The notes under the pieces are model-generated. The model had not been told where the DNA came from, made no database searches, and saw only the letters and a list, made by a program, of their open reading frames with translations. This document shows, piece after piece, positions 10,968-20,058 of a stretch of 38,964 bases of DNA. The translations under genes were made by a program, and so were the position numbers. Source of the DNA: a virus; IMG/VR virus record IMGVR_UViG_3300037502_001564, positions 1-38,964 of that record; one strand, 5' to 3'. Each line of letters begins with the position of its first letter. Position 1 is the stretch's first letter.

Positions 10968-13193
10968 TTACGGCAAGTTCGGGCCGTTTGAGAAAACGGC
11001 TAGGGGTGAAAGGTATCTCCACGTCACTGTGCCATCGACAATCGCGGTTCCTGTTCCAGTCGGGCCTCCAGTTGACGCAGAGGTGCCGCCAGTGGTGCAT
11101 TCGTAGATTTTGTTTGTGTCGTTTAGAGCAAGATCACCAGCAACGTAAGCGGTGCTGCCAACCCAAGCAGGTGCAAGCCTGCCGCTCGTCGTGCATTGGA
11201 AGTAAGAAATGCCGCCAGATGACACTACATCGCGGACGGCCATGTCACCGCGGGAGTAAACGCCCAAAACTCCAGCACTCGGCAAGGAGTTGGCGTAGTG
11301 TACTACTGGTGACTGGTCGATGCCAGAGAACACCACGAGAGGCTTTTGCGAGGGTGTCATCCTCCGCAGGCCGATAGACTGCAACCGCAAAGCAGTGCTT
11401 CCGGGGACGGCTAGGCATTGGATGTATCTCACGCGCGAGGAGACACGGAAGTTTGCCTGTTGCCCGTCGGTTGTCGCGTAATACGAACCCCCGAAAGTGC
11501 CAGCAGTCCAGTAGTTATACCGTCCGACGCCCGATCCAATACTAATTACAATGTCAGGCCCAAGACCTGCGTCATAGGTCAACGCTTGGAAATTGGCATC
11601 AAAGGCGCGGATAGCAAACCGCCCAAGGAAACCTGTCTTGGCCTGCACCATGAAACTGAACGCATCACCTCCAGAGCATTCGGCAAAAAACCCGATAGAC
11701 CGAGTGCTGTTCAGGAAAATGGCGTCGCGCAATACGCGGATGTTTGTGCTGTGGGTGATAAACCCGACAGGCGCAGCAGTGTTGTCTGTAAAGTGGAGAC
11801 CGCCCAGAATAGTCGCCACCGTAGACGAGTTAGCCTTCACCAGCTTCGTCAAGTCATCCCACCGGACAGCATCGTTCGTTTGGGCTGGGGCGGTGGATTG
11901 GCTTGCAAAGTTTAGCCGTGCTGAACCGTTTTCTTGTGCGCGCAGTTCTGCGCCGCCGCCGCTGGCAGCAAAGTAAGACGCAGTGAAAATGTTGCCGACG
12001 ACAAGGGCATTACTGGTCGTGCCATCACCAACGGGGCCGTCACAGCGCATGGCGGGTCCGCGCCCACTTTCATAGCGCGCGTCGAGAATTACGTTCTCAC
12101 CACCGCAGCCATCAAACCATACCGGGATGCGCTCGTCTCCCGAAGATCCATTACCCGGCTGGAAGCATGGTCCAAACCACTTGTTCGAGTTGTGGTTTAC
12201 ATAACCAGAGTTGATTGCGCGGAACCAAATTCCATAGCAGTTCCCAAGCGCATTCGTTGCTGTCGTGGTGGTCGCATCCCCACCAAGAAACGTATTCTCG
12301 TTGACAAAGTTATTCCCGGCAGACCCATCACAAGTCAGGGCGGTGGCATACTTGCAATCGATAACTGCCAGTATGTTGTGGGTCGTGTGCTGATATCCTT
12401 GCCCAATCGAGTAACAATCGAAACCGACTGTAAAACCCTCGATGCGCCGCACATGCACGTTCCCGCGCTGCGAGTTTATCATGCGGAACCCGACAAAGGC
12501 TGTGTTCGACCAGTCGAGTGTTGACGACACAATGTAAGCGTTCGAGATGCTTCCCCTGTTCCGCGTTCCAGATGACCCATGAATGATGGCAGCACGATCT
12601 CTCGGACCCGCATAAGTAACAATTGCGTTTCCAAAATCAACGTCGAGGTTTGCTGGGAACGATATCGTGTTGCTGATGAGGAAGTTGCCAGAACTTGCAA
12701 AATACAGCCCACCAGCGCCACTGTTTGCGGCAGCCTGAATGGCCACCGTGTCGTCCGTCACGCCATCACCGACAGCGCCAAAGTCCTTGACCGACACATA
12801 ATCCTGCAACCGCTCCGTCAGCACGCGATCAACCGCGCCTGATGATCCTTCATTGTAGATCATTTGATCTGTGCTGCTGGCAGTGGTGCCTGGGGTGAAC
12901 CCATAGCCAGCAGGGCTGTAGATCACCAAGGTGTTGTTCTTGTCGCGTACCGTCACCGAGAACTGCGAATTGGCGAAAATCAGAGCCGGAGATCCATTGC
13001 GCATGACGTAGCCGTTCGACGTGCGCAATGGCTGGGCCGCTGGCTGCGTGAACGTCGGGTCGTAGTACACCTGGATCGGGTTTGTCTCAGGGTTCAGGTT
13101 GGCCGTGCCAAAATACAAATAGCCCGCGTCCAGCGGATCGCCGTTCTTGTCGGTGAAGATCGGATAGGGCGGGGCGAGTTGCGTCAGCGGCAT
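10968..13193 (-). CDS. Tailspike protein with P22-like head-binding domain
   Basis: The 741-residue protein starts with a P22-gp9-like head-binding domain (residues 1-115, with IFTDKNGDPLDAGYLYFG and a YDPTFTQPAAQPLRTSNG segment). Residues 133-149 carry VSVKDFGAVGDGVTDDT, the signature that opens a pectate-lyase-type right-handed beta-helix, which extends to about residue 550. The C-terminal part has two Y-x-x-GD-type repeats ending in Cys-Thr, resembling small carbohydrate-binding modules. P22-like tailspikes are trimers that bind and often cleave surface polysaccharide. The binding part is probably host-specific and of different origin from the head-binding domain. Confidence 0.88.
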   Translation of the reverse strand: MPLTQLAPPYPIFTDKNGDPLDAGYLYFGTANLNPETNPIQVYYDPTFTQPAAQPLRTSNGYVMRNGSPALIFANSQFSVTVRDKNNTLVIYSPAGYGFTPGTTASSTDQMIYNEGSSGAVDRVLTERLQDYVSVKDFGAVGDGVTDDTVAIQAAANSGAGGLYFASSGNFLISNTISFPANLDVDFGNAIVTYAGPRDRAAIIHGSSGTRNRGSISNAYIVSSTLDWSNTAFVGFRMINSQRGNVHVRRIEGFTVGFDCYSIGQGYQHTTHNILAVIDCKYATALTCDGSAGNNFVNENTFLGGDATTTTATNALGNCYGIWFRAINSGYVNHNSNKWFGPCFQPGNGSSGDERIPVWFDGCGGENVILDARYESGRGPAMRCDGPVGDGTTSNALVVGNIFTASYFAASGGGAELRAQENGSARLNFASQSTAPAQTNDAVRWDDLTKLVKANSSTVATILGGLHFTDNTAAPVGFITHSTNIRVLRDAIFLNSTRSIGFFAECSGGDAFSFMVQAKTGFLGRFAIRAFDANFQALTYDAGLGPDIVISIGSGVGRYNYWTAGTFGGSYYATTDGQQANFRVSSRVRYIQCLAVPGSTALRLQSIGLRRMTPSQKPLVVFSGIDQSPVVHYANSLPSAGVLGVYSRGDMAVRDVVSSGGISYFQCTTSGRLAPAWVGSTAYVAGDLALNDTNKIYECTTGGTSASTGGPTGTGTAIVDGTVTWRYLSPLAVFSNGPNLP

Positions 13194-13245
13194 TGGGCAT
13201 CCTTTCGCGTGATTTTTACCACGAAATGCGGGGTCTTGGATAGGG

Positions 13246-15147
13246 TCATTGCGGGGCTGCCTGCGGCTGCTCTTCAGCGGCCTTCTCGGCGCGCAGTGCC
13301 ACCGTTAGCTGCTTGATGAGTTCCTGCTCCTGCGGGCTGCCTTTGGTGGTCTGCGGCAGCTTCAACAGGATGTTGCGGACAGGCGCGCTTTCATACAGAC
13401 GGGCAATGCCGCCGATGGTGAGGATGCTGGTGGTGGCTGCTCCTGCACCGCCCAGAACGTCTACCGCGACCGATCCTCCTATGATCGGTTGGTTTTGAAG
13501 GCCACTTTCCGGCAAGACACCAGCGCGTCCGGCGCGCTCAGTCATCTTTAGCGTGCGGATCAGCCCCTCGACGGCCTTCAGATCCTGCCCAGAGAAAAAC
13601 ACGCCGATAGGAGATCCAAGGCGGATCAACTGACGCTTGAACTGATCGGGGCTTAGTTCATCAAACTTACCGCCGACTCTGTTGAATGCCTCCTGCAAAA
13701 CAGCAGTGCGGGCGTTACTCTTGCCTTCGGAAGACAGGCCACGATAAAGCGCTTTTGCGTCGCTAGGATTGACAGAAAACAGCATTGAACGAACAGTTTC
13801 TGGCGTAACATCGCCTTTGGCCAGAGTGTTCTTCAAGACGCCAAGTTCGAGATCATCAGCCATGCTGGAAAGCTGTTTGTTGGCGATGTTCCACTTGTCG
13901 AAATCGCGGCGCTGGCCGTTGGCCTTGATATAGTCCCCCATCTCCTCACGCAGCGGCGCATAGATGCTGCTTAGAACCTTCTCGCCTTGGCTGCGAACAG
14001 AAGCCAAGCTCTGATCCTTAAATGCTTCACCAATTTGCTTTCGCAGTTCCTCGACAACGTCCAAAGGTTGCCCTTGCTGAACGACCTGCTTCTGGCCGTT
14101 TGGGAGCGTAACCTCGCGGGTGCCAGTGAGATCGTCCCGCCACGTCATCAGCCGATCAATGACAGGCTTAAATTGTGTCGGGCTAATCTTGTTCAGGCGC
14201 GCGATTTCTTCGTCAATCTTCGCAACGGTTTTGGTGACGGGAACAGCCACATTCGGCTGCGCCAAGCGCTCAATCACCTCGGTCTTCATGCCGGTGTATT
14301 TGGTCAGGTTATCGCCGCGACGGCCAAGAAGATCTTTCGTCACTTTTGAAATAGCAGTGTTGTCTGCTGTCAAAGTTTCAGTGACGCCATAATTGCGCAA
14401 AAGATCGACGGCTGCGTCAGTGCGCGCTTCTTGTTGTGCCGCACGCACGCCACCCGTGCCAGCGTAGGGGATCATCTCACCGCTGCGTTGCAGCCATTTT
14501 CCGGCGAATGTCGTCGGCTTGACCACATCGGTGGTCATCACACGAACGCCGGCATCTTCAGCCTCACGCACAGCGGCAGGCAATGCAGCCGATGGCGCTT
14601 CCATTCTCACGCCAGCGGCACGCCCGCCAGCGACACCGCCTGCCAGACCAGCCGCAAGCTGCGCGCCTGGGCCGCCGCCTGCTTCTGCAACAACCTGCGC
14701 CGCGCCGCCGCCACCACCGCCAGCAGCAGCCTGCGCTCCGGGTTGGGCCGCAAGCTGGCCAGCGATACGTTGCGCTCCAGTGGTCAAAACACGTTCAGCG
14801 CCGCGCGCGATAGCAGCCTGACCGCCAGCACCAACGGCACCCTCGCTGATGGCGCCAATCACGCGCTCGGTGGCCGTCTCTGGCTCAGGCACGCCGAGAT
14901 CGGTCAGCGCACGCTTGACCTGTTCTCGCAACGGCTGGGTCTCGGTTCCGAACAGGTAATTCTGCACCGCAGCAATCGGGTCATAGGCAAGGCCGACGAT
15001 GCCAGCGGCGCCTTGAGCCGCAGCGCGCCCAGTCAGCCCGAGTTGGCGCTCCAGATCGGCGGTCTTGCCTTGGGGTTCTTGCTCCCTGGATTGAGCCGTT
15101 GCCTCGGCAATTGCAGCAGCAAGCGCGATTGGGTCTAGATCTGCCAT
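13246..15147 (-). CDS. Large internal virion / DNA ejection protein, 633 aa
   Basis: The product is a long, mostly helical, Ala- and Gly-rich protein. A Gly/Ala-rich low-complexity region lies near residues 120-190. Charged helices dominate the rest and a hydrophobic Gly/Ala/Ile segment lies near the C-terminus. This composition and the place before the tailspike match the P22 gp16 position: ejection proteins leave the virion with DNA and form a conduit through the cell envelope. No enzymatic motif is seen. The ATG at 15147 overlaps the upstream stop (TAATG). The call is by context and composition. Confidence 0.6.
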   Translation of the reverse strand: MADLDPIALAAAIAEATAQSREQEPQGKTADLERQLGLTGRAAAQGAAGIVGLAYDPIAAVQNYLFGTETQPLREQVKRALTDLGVPEPETATERVIGAISEGAVGAGGQAAIARGAERVLTTGAQRIAGQLAAQPGAQAAAGGGGGGAAQVVAEAGGGPGAQLAAGLAGGVAGGRAAGVRMEAPSAALPAAVREAEDAGVRVMTTDVVKPTTFAGKWLQRSGEMIPYAGTGGVRAAQQEARTDAAVDLLRNYGVTETLTADNTAISKVTKDLLGRRGDNLTKYTGMKTEVIERLAQPNVAVPVTKTVAKIDEEIARLNKISPTQFKPVIDRLMTWRDDLTGTREVTLPNGQKQVVQQGQPLDVVEELRKQIGEAFKDQSLASVRSQGEKVLSSIYAPLREEMGDYIKANGQRRDFDKWNIANKQLSSMADDLELGVLKNTLAKGDVTPETVRSMLFSVNPSDAKALYRGLSSEGKSNARTAVLQEAFNRVGGKFDELSPDQFKRQLIRLGSPIGVFFSGQDLKAVEGLIRTLKMTERAGRAGVLPESGLQNQPIIGGSVAVDVLGGAGAATTSILTIGGIARLYESAPVRNILLKLPQTTKGSPQEQELIKQLTVALRAEKAAEEQPQAAPQ

Positions 15148-16334
15148 TACTGCCCCGTCTGCTTCTGATAGATTTCCCAAGCCATTTCTTGAACCCCAGG
15201 TGCTAGCGCAACGACAGCCGGGTTTGACATAAACGTGGCCTTGGCTTCGTCACCAGCGGCGGTTGATGTAGCTTCAATTTCCGCTGCTGCCTCTTCTTCG
15301 GCTTCACTTGGCGCGCCGAAGATCTGGTTAGCGTCTAGACCATACTGCTTGATGACAGGCATCAGGGAAGCACGCGCCCTCTCTTCAGATTTCGCTGCGG
15401 CGGCAAACAGGTCTTCCGCTTGGCTCTTAAAAGACGCGCGCTGCTCGGCAGTCAGTCGCTCACCAGCGACCGCTTGGTTGTAAATGTTTCTGATGGCTGT
15501 CGGGATGCCACCAGAGTTTTGAGCGGTTGAGAATTCACCCTCACGGACTGTCGAACCGGGGTCAAGCATCTTCATATAGTTGAAGATCAGCGCAATGTCG
15601 CCAGGGCCTGTGTCCTGAGACGCTGCCACGCGGTCAAACGCCTGCGCTACCGTTCTGTAGTCCTTGGTTAGGTCGGTGTATTCTTTGCGGATCTGCTTCT
15701 CGCGCTCGAAAACCTCTTTATTGTCACCACCCTGCCCTACCCCCAACGCCTTATCAATCCCAGCAACATATTCCGTGCCTTTGAGTTCCATCATGGTAAA
15801 GGCGCTTGTCGCGGCGATAGCATTCAGCCCCATTTCTGGGTTTGTGTTCAGTTGCTCAAGCGCAGATCCGTAGGTGGCAGCCATGCCCTCATCGCCAGAG
15901 TTCTTTGCTGCTTCAAGTTGCACGGTCAACTGATTGCGCACAGCATCAATGTTCCCCATCCGCGCGGCGGCATACAGATCTTGGGAAGTTCTGAGCATGG
16001 TTTCTAGCTTCGGGGCTTCAAGCATTGTCTTGAGCGACGACAGATCCTGACGGATTCCAGGGTTAGCAAGAAATGCCCGCGTGAAATCTTCAGTCGTTGC
16101 GTTGGGACCAAGTTCCGCAAGGCGCATCAACTCGGCTTGTCCTGCCTCTGCCGCCGCACGCTGGCGCTCTGCCTCGGCACGGCGCATCTCAAATTCAGAA
16201 GCCGCGCGGGCTTCAGCAGCGGCACGCATGTCCATCACCTGGCGCTGCTCGATATCAGCCCGTCCGAGGCCATAACCGCGCATTGCCTCTTCAATGGGGT
16301 TCTTCACGTCAAGCATGTAGTTGATCGGTTCCAT
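15147..16334 (-). CDS. Internal virion / DNA ejection protein, 395 aa
   Basis: The protein is helical and rich in Ala, Glu, Arg and Gln. A charged coiled-coil region lies at residues 25-70 (an extended run of A/R/E-rich heptads), followed by helical repeats, and an acidic Glu/Ala-rich linker near residues 345-365. This matches the usual form of the gp20-type ejection proteins of P22-like phages. It sits between two other ejection-protein candidates with one-base TAATG overlaps. No named motif confirms the assignment. Confidence 0.6.
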   Translation of the reverse strand: MEPINYMLDVKNPIEEAMRGYGLGRADIEQRQVMDMRAAAEARAASEFEMRRAEAERQRAAAEAGQAELMRLAELGPNATTEDFTRAFLANPGIRQDLSSLKTMLEAPKLETMLRTSQDLYAAARMGNIDAVRNQLTVQLEAAKNSGDEGMAATYGSALEQLNTNPEMGLNAIAATSAFTMMELKGTEYVAGIDKALGVGQGGDNKEVFEREKQIRKEYTDLTKDYRTVAQAFDRVAASQDTGPGDIALIFNYMKMLDPGSTVREGEFSTAQNSGGIPTAIRNIYNQAVAGERLTAEQRASFKSQAEDLFAAAAKSEERARASLMPVIKQYGLDANQIFGAPSEAEEEAAAEIEATSTAAGDEAKATFMSNPAVVALAPGVQEMAWEIYQKQTGQ

Positions 16335-17023
16335 TAGAACGCTCCCCCACCGTAGAACATGCCCTGCCCGAAGGTCAGCGGCGCGCTAGCACCTTGTGGC
16401 GTATAGCCTTGATATGCCATGCCCCGACCGATAGCCATGCCAGCGTTGCCGATGAGATTGCCAAACGCTTGCCCCTGTGCCAGCGCACTGCCTGCACGCG
16501 CGGCGCCCTGTTGCTGCATCAGGTTTGAGATGTTCTGACCAGTCTGCATGCCAGCCGTGCCAACTCCAGCCGCCGCATTCTGTCCAGCAGATGCTAGGCC
16601 GCCAAGTCGGCTATATTGCTGCTCAATCAAACCAGACAGGATCTGAGGGCGGAACTGGGCCAAAGCGCCCTGCACGTTGCCACCACGCAGGCCACCCGTG
16701 GCAGCCGCATTCTGCAAGATCGCATTCTCGCCCTGCTGGGCAAGCGCGGCAAACTCCGGGCCTTGCTCAATGGCTTGCAGGGCCGCACGTTGCGCATCAG
16801 CCCCGCCAACACCAACCAACGCCATCTGCTGGTTAAATGCCGAAGTGCCACCCGTAACAAACGGCGCAAGAAGTTTCTGCACCGCATCGAACTGGCGGCG
16901 CTGTTCGTCAATGCCTGCCTGCGCAGATGCGGTTTGTGCGGCAGCGCCTTTGCGTGCTGCGCTTGATTGAACAACTGCGCTGCCGACACTGCTGCCGATC
17001 AATCCAACTATAGGATTAGGCAT
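16334..17023 (-). CDS. DNA ejection protein (gp7-like position), 229 aa
   Basis: The protein begins with a hydrophobic glycine-rich segment ([18 protein letters not shown]), continues with an Ala/Gln-rich helical part (AQAGIDEQRRQFDAVQKLLAPFV) and ends in a Gly/Gln/Ala-rich low-complexity region. This is characteristic of a phage injection protein, with a membrane-active N-terminus and helical bundle, located upstream of two further ejection-protein candidates as in P22. I chose the ATG at 17023, as the upstream in-frame start would lie inside the previous gene. Confidence 0.65.
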   Translation of the reverse strand: MPNPIVGLIGSSVGSAVVQSSAARKGAAAQTASAQAGIDEQRRQFDAVQKLLAPFVTGGTSAFNQQMALVGVGGADAQRAALQAIEQGPEFAALAQQGENAILQNAAATGGLRGGNVQGALAQFRPQILSGLIEQQYSRLGGLASAGQNAAAGVGTAGMQTGQNISNLMQQQGAARAGSALAQGQAFGNLIGNAGMAIGRGMAYQGYTPQGASAPLTFGQGMFYGGGAF

Positions 17024-17552
17024 GTTCAAACTCCCCAAGATAACCTGCCAACGTCTCGCCATAGAGCGACATGACCGAAGGCGCAGCTAGGAGCGCCCTC
17101 TCGTAGCCGTGACAGATTTGAATGACCAGCAGCACCAGATCGTAATAGCCAGCGCGCCACATGTAGCTCTTCGCGTCCGCGTTGCCCGCACGCTCCACCA
17201 TGTCGGAAGCCTGCCATTTCAGAAGCTGAACGGCAACGACCGGGAGCAATGCGCCCGCATTCGCGGCAAAGAACGGATTGGCAGGCATCGCCACCAAAAG
17301 CTGATTGAATGCCCGATCCTGTGCAGACCGTGAAACGGTGTCGCCATCGGCTACATCATCCAGAAACTGGATCGCATCCCACATGCCGATTAGCCAAGCA
17401 ACCGCCGCATCGGGCAGGTCGAAGGCAGATTTCAGGTTCATCTCGAGGATTTCACGCATTCGCTCGCCTATCGCGGGATGCGCCTGCTGGTGGGCCAAAG
17501 TCTCAGCGTCCGCATTATCGCAGAAATCGGTTTTTCGGGCAAGGCTCGTCAT
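17016..17552 (-). CDS. Conserved helical phage protein, 178 aa
   Basis: The protein is all-helical with a striking [14 protein letters not shown] segment near residues 58-71, then long hydrophobic helices ([33 protein letters not shown]). I have seen this LDD-x-A-D-G-D element in other phage proteins from the same position, between lytic transglycosylase and ejection genes, but know no function. The aspartate-rich turn might bind a metal. It is coupled by ATGA to the transglycosylase gene. Confidence 0.65.
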   Translation of the reverse strand: MTSLARKTDFCDNADAETLAHQQAHPAIGERMREILEMNLKSAFDLPDAAVAWLIGMWDAIQFLDDVADGDTVSRSAQDRAFNQLLVAMPANPFFAANAGALLPVVAVQLLKWQASDMVERAGNADAKSYMWRAGYYDLVLLVIQICHGYERALLAAPSVMSLYGETLAGYLGEFEHA

Positions 17553-18091
17553 TGCAGGCGGAACCTTTCAAGAATGGCATAGGGATTGTACAGGGAAAGC
17601 GGATCGACGCGCTCACCGTAAAGATCCGCCACACGGTTTGACGGCTGATAACCGCGCGCGAAATCGCTTTCCTCTGCACCACCAGGCATCGGGCGGAAAC
17701 GAGACTGCGTGGGCGTCGAGCCTGCGCCAGAATAGTCGCCCATGATCTTGGCGACATAGTTCTGCGTCTCGGCAAACGGAGGCACGCCGCCGTATTTGCG
17801 CACGTTGCCCGGACCCGCATTGTACGCGGCCAAGGCCAGCACAGGGTCGCCGAACTCGTCAAGCTGCTGGCGAAGATACCGCGCACCGCCGCGCAGGTTC
17901 TGGATCGGATCTGTCGGATCGACGCCCAATTCAGCCGCAGTGCCTGGCATCAACTGAGCCAGGCCAGTGGCACCCTTTGATGACACGGCATCGGGATTGA
18001 ACGAACTCTCTGCACCGATAAGGCGCAGGAACAGGTCCGGGTCAACGCCCTCTTCGATGGCGATCATGCGGGCGGTTTCGCGGTAGTCCAT
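17549..18091 (-). CDS. Virion lytic transglycosylase (SLT family)
   Basis: The 180-residue protein has a soluble lytic transglycosylase domain at residues 5-125. [12 protein letters not shown] contains the catalytic Glu28. It is followed by the [10 protein letters not shown] element near 43-52 and the AYNAGPGNV motif near 90-98. It cleaves the glycan strand between N-acetylmuramic acid and N-acetylglucosamine, forming a 1,6-anhydro end. Among ejection genes it most likely opens the wall for DNA entry, not for lysis. The ATG at 18091 overlaps the upstream TGA. The C-terminal 55 residues are Pro/Arg-rich and probably anchor the enzyme in the virion. Confidence 0.88.
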   Translation of the reverse strand: MDYRETARMIAIEEGVDPDLFLRLIGAESSFNPDAVSSKGATGLAQLMPGTAAELGVDPTDPIQNLRGGARYLRQQLDEFGDPVLALAAYNAGPGNVRKYGGVPPFAETQNYVAKIMGDYSGAGSTPTQSRFRPMPGGAEESDFARGYQPSNRVADLYGERVDPLSLYNPYAILERFRLQ

Positions 18092-18462
18092 CAATCGTCT
18101 CCTTCATGCGCCTGGCATGCGCGCAGGGCGGAACAGACGAAATCGAACTTCTTGCAATAGCCGCGACCGCCGCCAGAGGCGTCATAGTCCGTCACCGGGA
18201 TGCTTTCCATCATGGCCTGCATCATCGGGTCAACGCAGAAGTATTCGCAGTTCAGGCACATGCGACGGCGGGCTTCCTTCTCGTTCATGTCCCAGGCTTT
18301 GGCCAGCCCAGCCCAGAACGGCTTGTTTGCCTTCGGGTCAAGCGACGGATTGGCCGGGCCAAACTGCCAGCTATCAATCGCCACCTGCTTGTTCTTCTTG
18401 TTTTCGGCTGCGCTGGAGATCTTCATCTTCGGCAGACCAAACTCCATCATCATCTCGTCCAT
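18091..18462 (-). CDS. Cysteine-rich conserved phage protein, 123 aa
   Basis: A Met-rich start and basic region precede a cluster of cysteines near residues 69-115. It includes the CLNCEYFC segment, then YCKKFDFVC and LRACQA, six cysteines in total. This is likely a metal-binding (zinc or iron-sulphur) knuckle. Proteins of this form occur in podovirus structural regions, but no function is established to my knowledge. It overlaps both neighbours (TAATG, TGATG). Confidence 0.65.
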   Translation of the reverse strand: MDEMMMEFGLPKMKISSAAENKKNKQVAIDSWQFGPANPSLDPKANKPFWAGLAKAWDMNEKEARRRMCLNCEYFCVDPMMQAMMESIPVTDYDASGGGRGYCKKFDFVCSALRACQAHEGDD

Positions 18463-18797
18463 TATGCGATCTCCCGACCTGAGCAGCGAATTGTGAGCGA
18501 CGTGGCCGCGCTGGCCAACGTCGAGATAAAGTCACCCGCCTCTAGCACATGGCCGATCAGTTCCGGGCAAGTGTAGGTCTCATCAGGCGCGACAGTGCGG
18601 GTGTCGATGATAAGGTTGTCGGCCCCGGCTGACGTGGTGACGCGCACAAGGTTGACCGAGATCGCCACGTTGCCGGCGCTGGTGTTCGTCACCGTGAACT
18701 TGTCGATGATCGCCTTGACCGCCGTCGCGGTGTATTGCGCCGTCTGCGTGCTTTCCGCCTGCTTCGGCGGGATCAGAACCTTTGGTGTGACTGCCAT
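18462..18797 (-). CDS. Small structural beta-sandwich protein, 111 aa
   Basis: The protein starts MAVTPKVLIPPKQAESTQTAQY and is dominated by beta strands of an Ig-like type: KAIIDKFTVTNTSAGNVAISV, VAPDETYTCPEL, and AGDFISTLASAATSLTIRCSG. This is a recurrent phage virion protein, usually near head-completion genes. It might decorate the capsid or neck. No specific assignment is possible. Confidence 0.62.
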   Translation of the reverse strand: MAVTPKVLIPPKQAESTQTAQYTATAVKAIIDKFTVTNTSAGNVAISVNLVRVTTSAGADNLIIDTRTVAPDETYTCPELIGHVLEAGDFISTLASAATSLTIRCSGREIA

Positions 18798-18807
18798 GCT
18801 GGCCTCC

Positions 18808-20058
18808 TTATTGCTGAACCTGCGTCACCGCGATCAATGCGGCAGGCGCAGCAGGGTAATCATTCGGCGCCGTACCACCAGCCGCGACAGTGGCCAGAGA
18901 CACGTTGGTATCATCTGCCTGCCACCACAACTCGATATATTCACCAGCGGCAAGGCTGAAGAAGTCTGCCATCGACAGGGGGGAATAGCCGTTGTTGATG
19001 TCCAGCGTGATGATGCGCGTCGAGTTCGGGACGTTTGTCCCGTTCTTCTTATACCAGAAGCGAACCGTCTTGGCGCTACTGCTTCCGCTGGAAAGCTGCA
19101 ATGTCAGGTCGAACTGATACAGGCCAGAGTCCACCACGGTAAGCTGCGTTCCAGATACGATACTGATACCGTTGGCGATCTCGACGTTGTCCCATGTCAC
19201 CGCATAGGACGTGTTGATCGCAGCAGGCGAAACCGTCCCGGTCTTGCTGAACTCGCCATAATATTGCTGCTGCTCTATGGTCGGGCGCACGAATATTTCG
19301 CCGTTGACTGCATCGGCTGCGAGAACAGCCGCCACCGGGATCACATTGTCGGGCGCTGTCGGCTTAGTCGCAGTCAAAGCCCCTGCCACCGTGGGGCTGG
19401 CATAGAGAATATCGCCGACCGAGAACGCGCTGGTGTCGATCCCGCGCACATGGCCCCAGGTGGTGCAATAGCCGACCTCTCCGCTGTCTGGCAGATCATG
19501 CGTCAACACGCCCAGAATATAGAGTGACGACAGGGTTCCATCGGCCAGATATGGCGTGACCGAAAGCACGTTGTTTGCACCAACGCCGGCAAACCCAACC
19601 ACGGTGCCGTTGGGGATCATCACGCCAGTCATATTCTCAACGCGGGCGTAATACTCTAGGCCAATCTGTTGGATCACGCCGTATTCCATGCCGAGATCGG
19701 CAGTCTGATTGGCATCGTTCCATGACAACCGACCAATCCGGTTTACATGCGGCGCTGCAAGATTCAGATCCAGATAATCAGTGCGCAGTGAATTGTGCGC
19801 GTCAGACAGCGGACCCTTGGCCATAAGATCGGCCAGACTTTCGGCAGACGTTGCGCTGGCAAGAGCGACCTCGGCCTTATTGTCAGCCGCCCCCGTGGCA
19901 TAACTGTTGTCAAGGATCAACTGCGTCAGCGTGGCAATCTCAGATGGCGTCAGCGTGCCGGCGACTTGGAAAAGCCGCTCCAGCGCCTTGATGGCTTCAG
20001 GATCGTTGCCGACGAAGCGGGCGATCTGGTTGCGTGTCAGGGTGATCGGATCAGCCAT
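18808..20058 (-). CDS. Virion protein with C-terminal C1q/TNF-like beta domain, 416 aa
   Basis: The N-terminal 95 residues are helical with NQIARFVGNDPEAIKALERLF and a TPSEIATL turn. The middle (about 130-270) is beta-rich with VMIPNGTVVGFAGVGANN and several glycine turns. The C-terminal part (about 280-416) reads as a C1q/TNF-like jelly roll: WDNVEIANGISI, SGLYQFDLTLQL, KTVRFWYKKNGTNVPNS, and AAGEYIELWWQADD. This fits a head fibre or whisker. The location between the gp10-like gene and small structural genes supports a virion role. Confidence 0.65.
   Translation of the reverse strand: MADPITLTRNQIARFVGNDPEAIKALERLFQVAGTLTPSEIATLTQLILDNSYATGAADNKAEVALASATSAESLADLMAKGPLSDAHNSLRTDYLDLNLAAPHVNRIGRLSWNDANQTADLGMEYGVIQQIGLEYYARVENMTGVMIPNGTVVGFAGVGANNVLSVTPYLADGTLSSLYILGVLTHDLPDSGEVGYCTTWGHVRGIDTSAFSVGDILYASPTVAGALTATKPTAPDNVIPVAAVLAADAVNGEIFVRPTIEQQQYYGEFSKTGTVSPAAINTSYAVTWDNVEIANGISIVSGTQLTVVDSGLYQFDLTLQLSSGSSSAKTVRFWYKKNGTNVPNSTRIITLDINNGYSPLSMADFFSLAAGEYIELWWQADDTNVSLATVAAGGTAPNDYPAAPAALIAVTQVQQ

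Noticed and set aside
13246-15147. Peptidase or glycosidase activity in the large ejection protein
   Set aside because: The protein shows only helical, Ala/Gly-rich segments and no catalytic motif, so no enzyme function is claimed.
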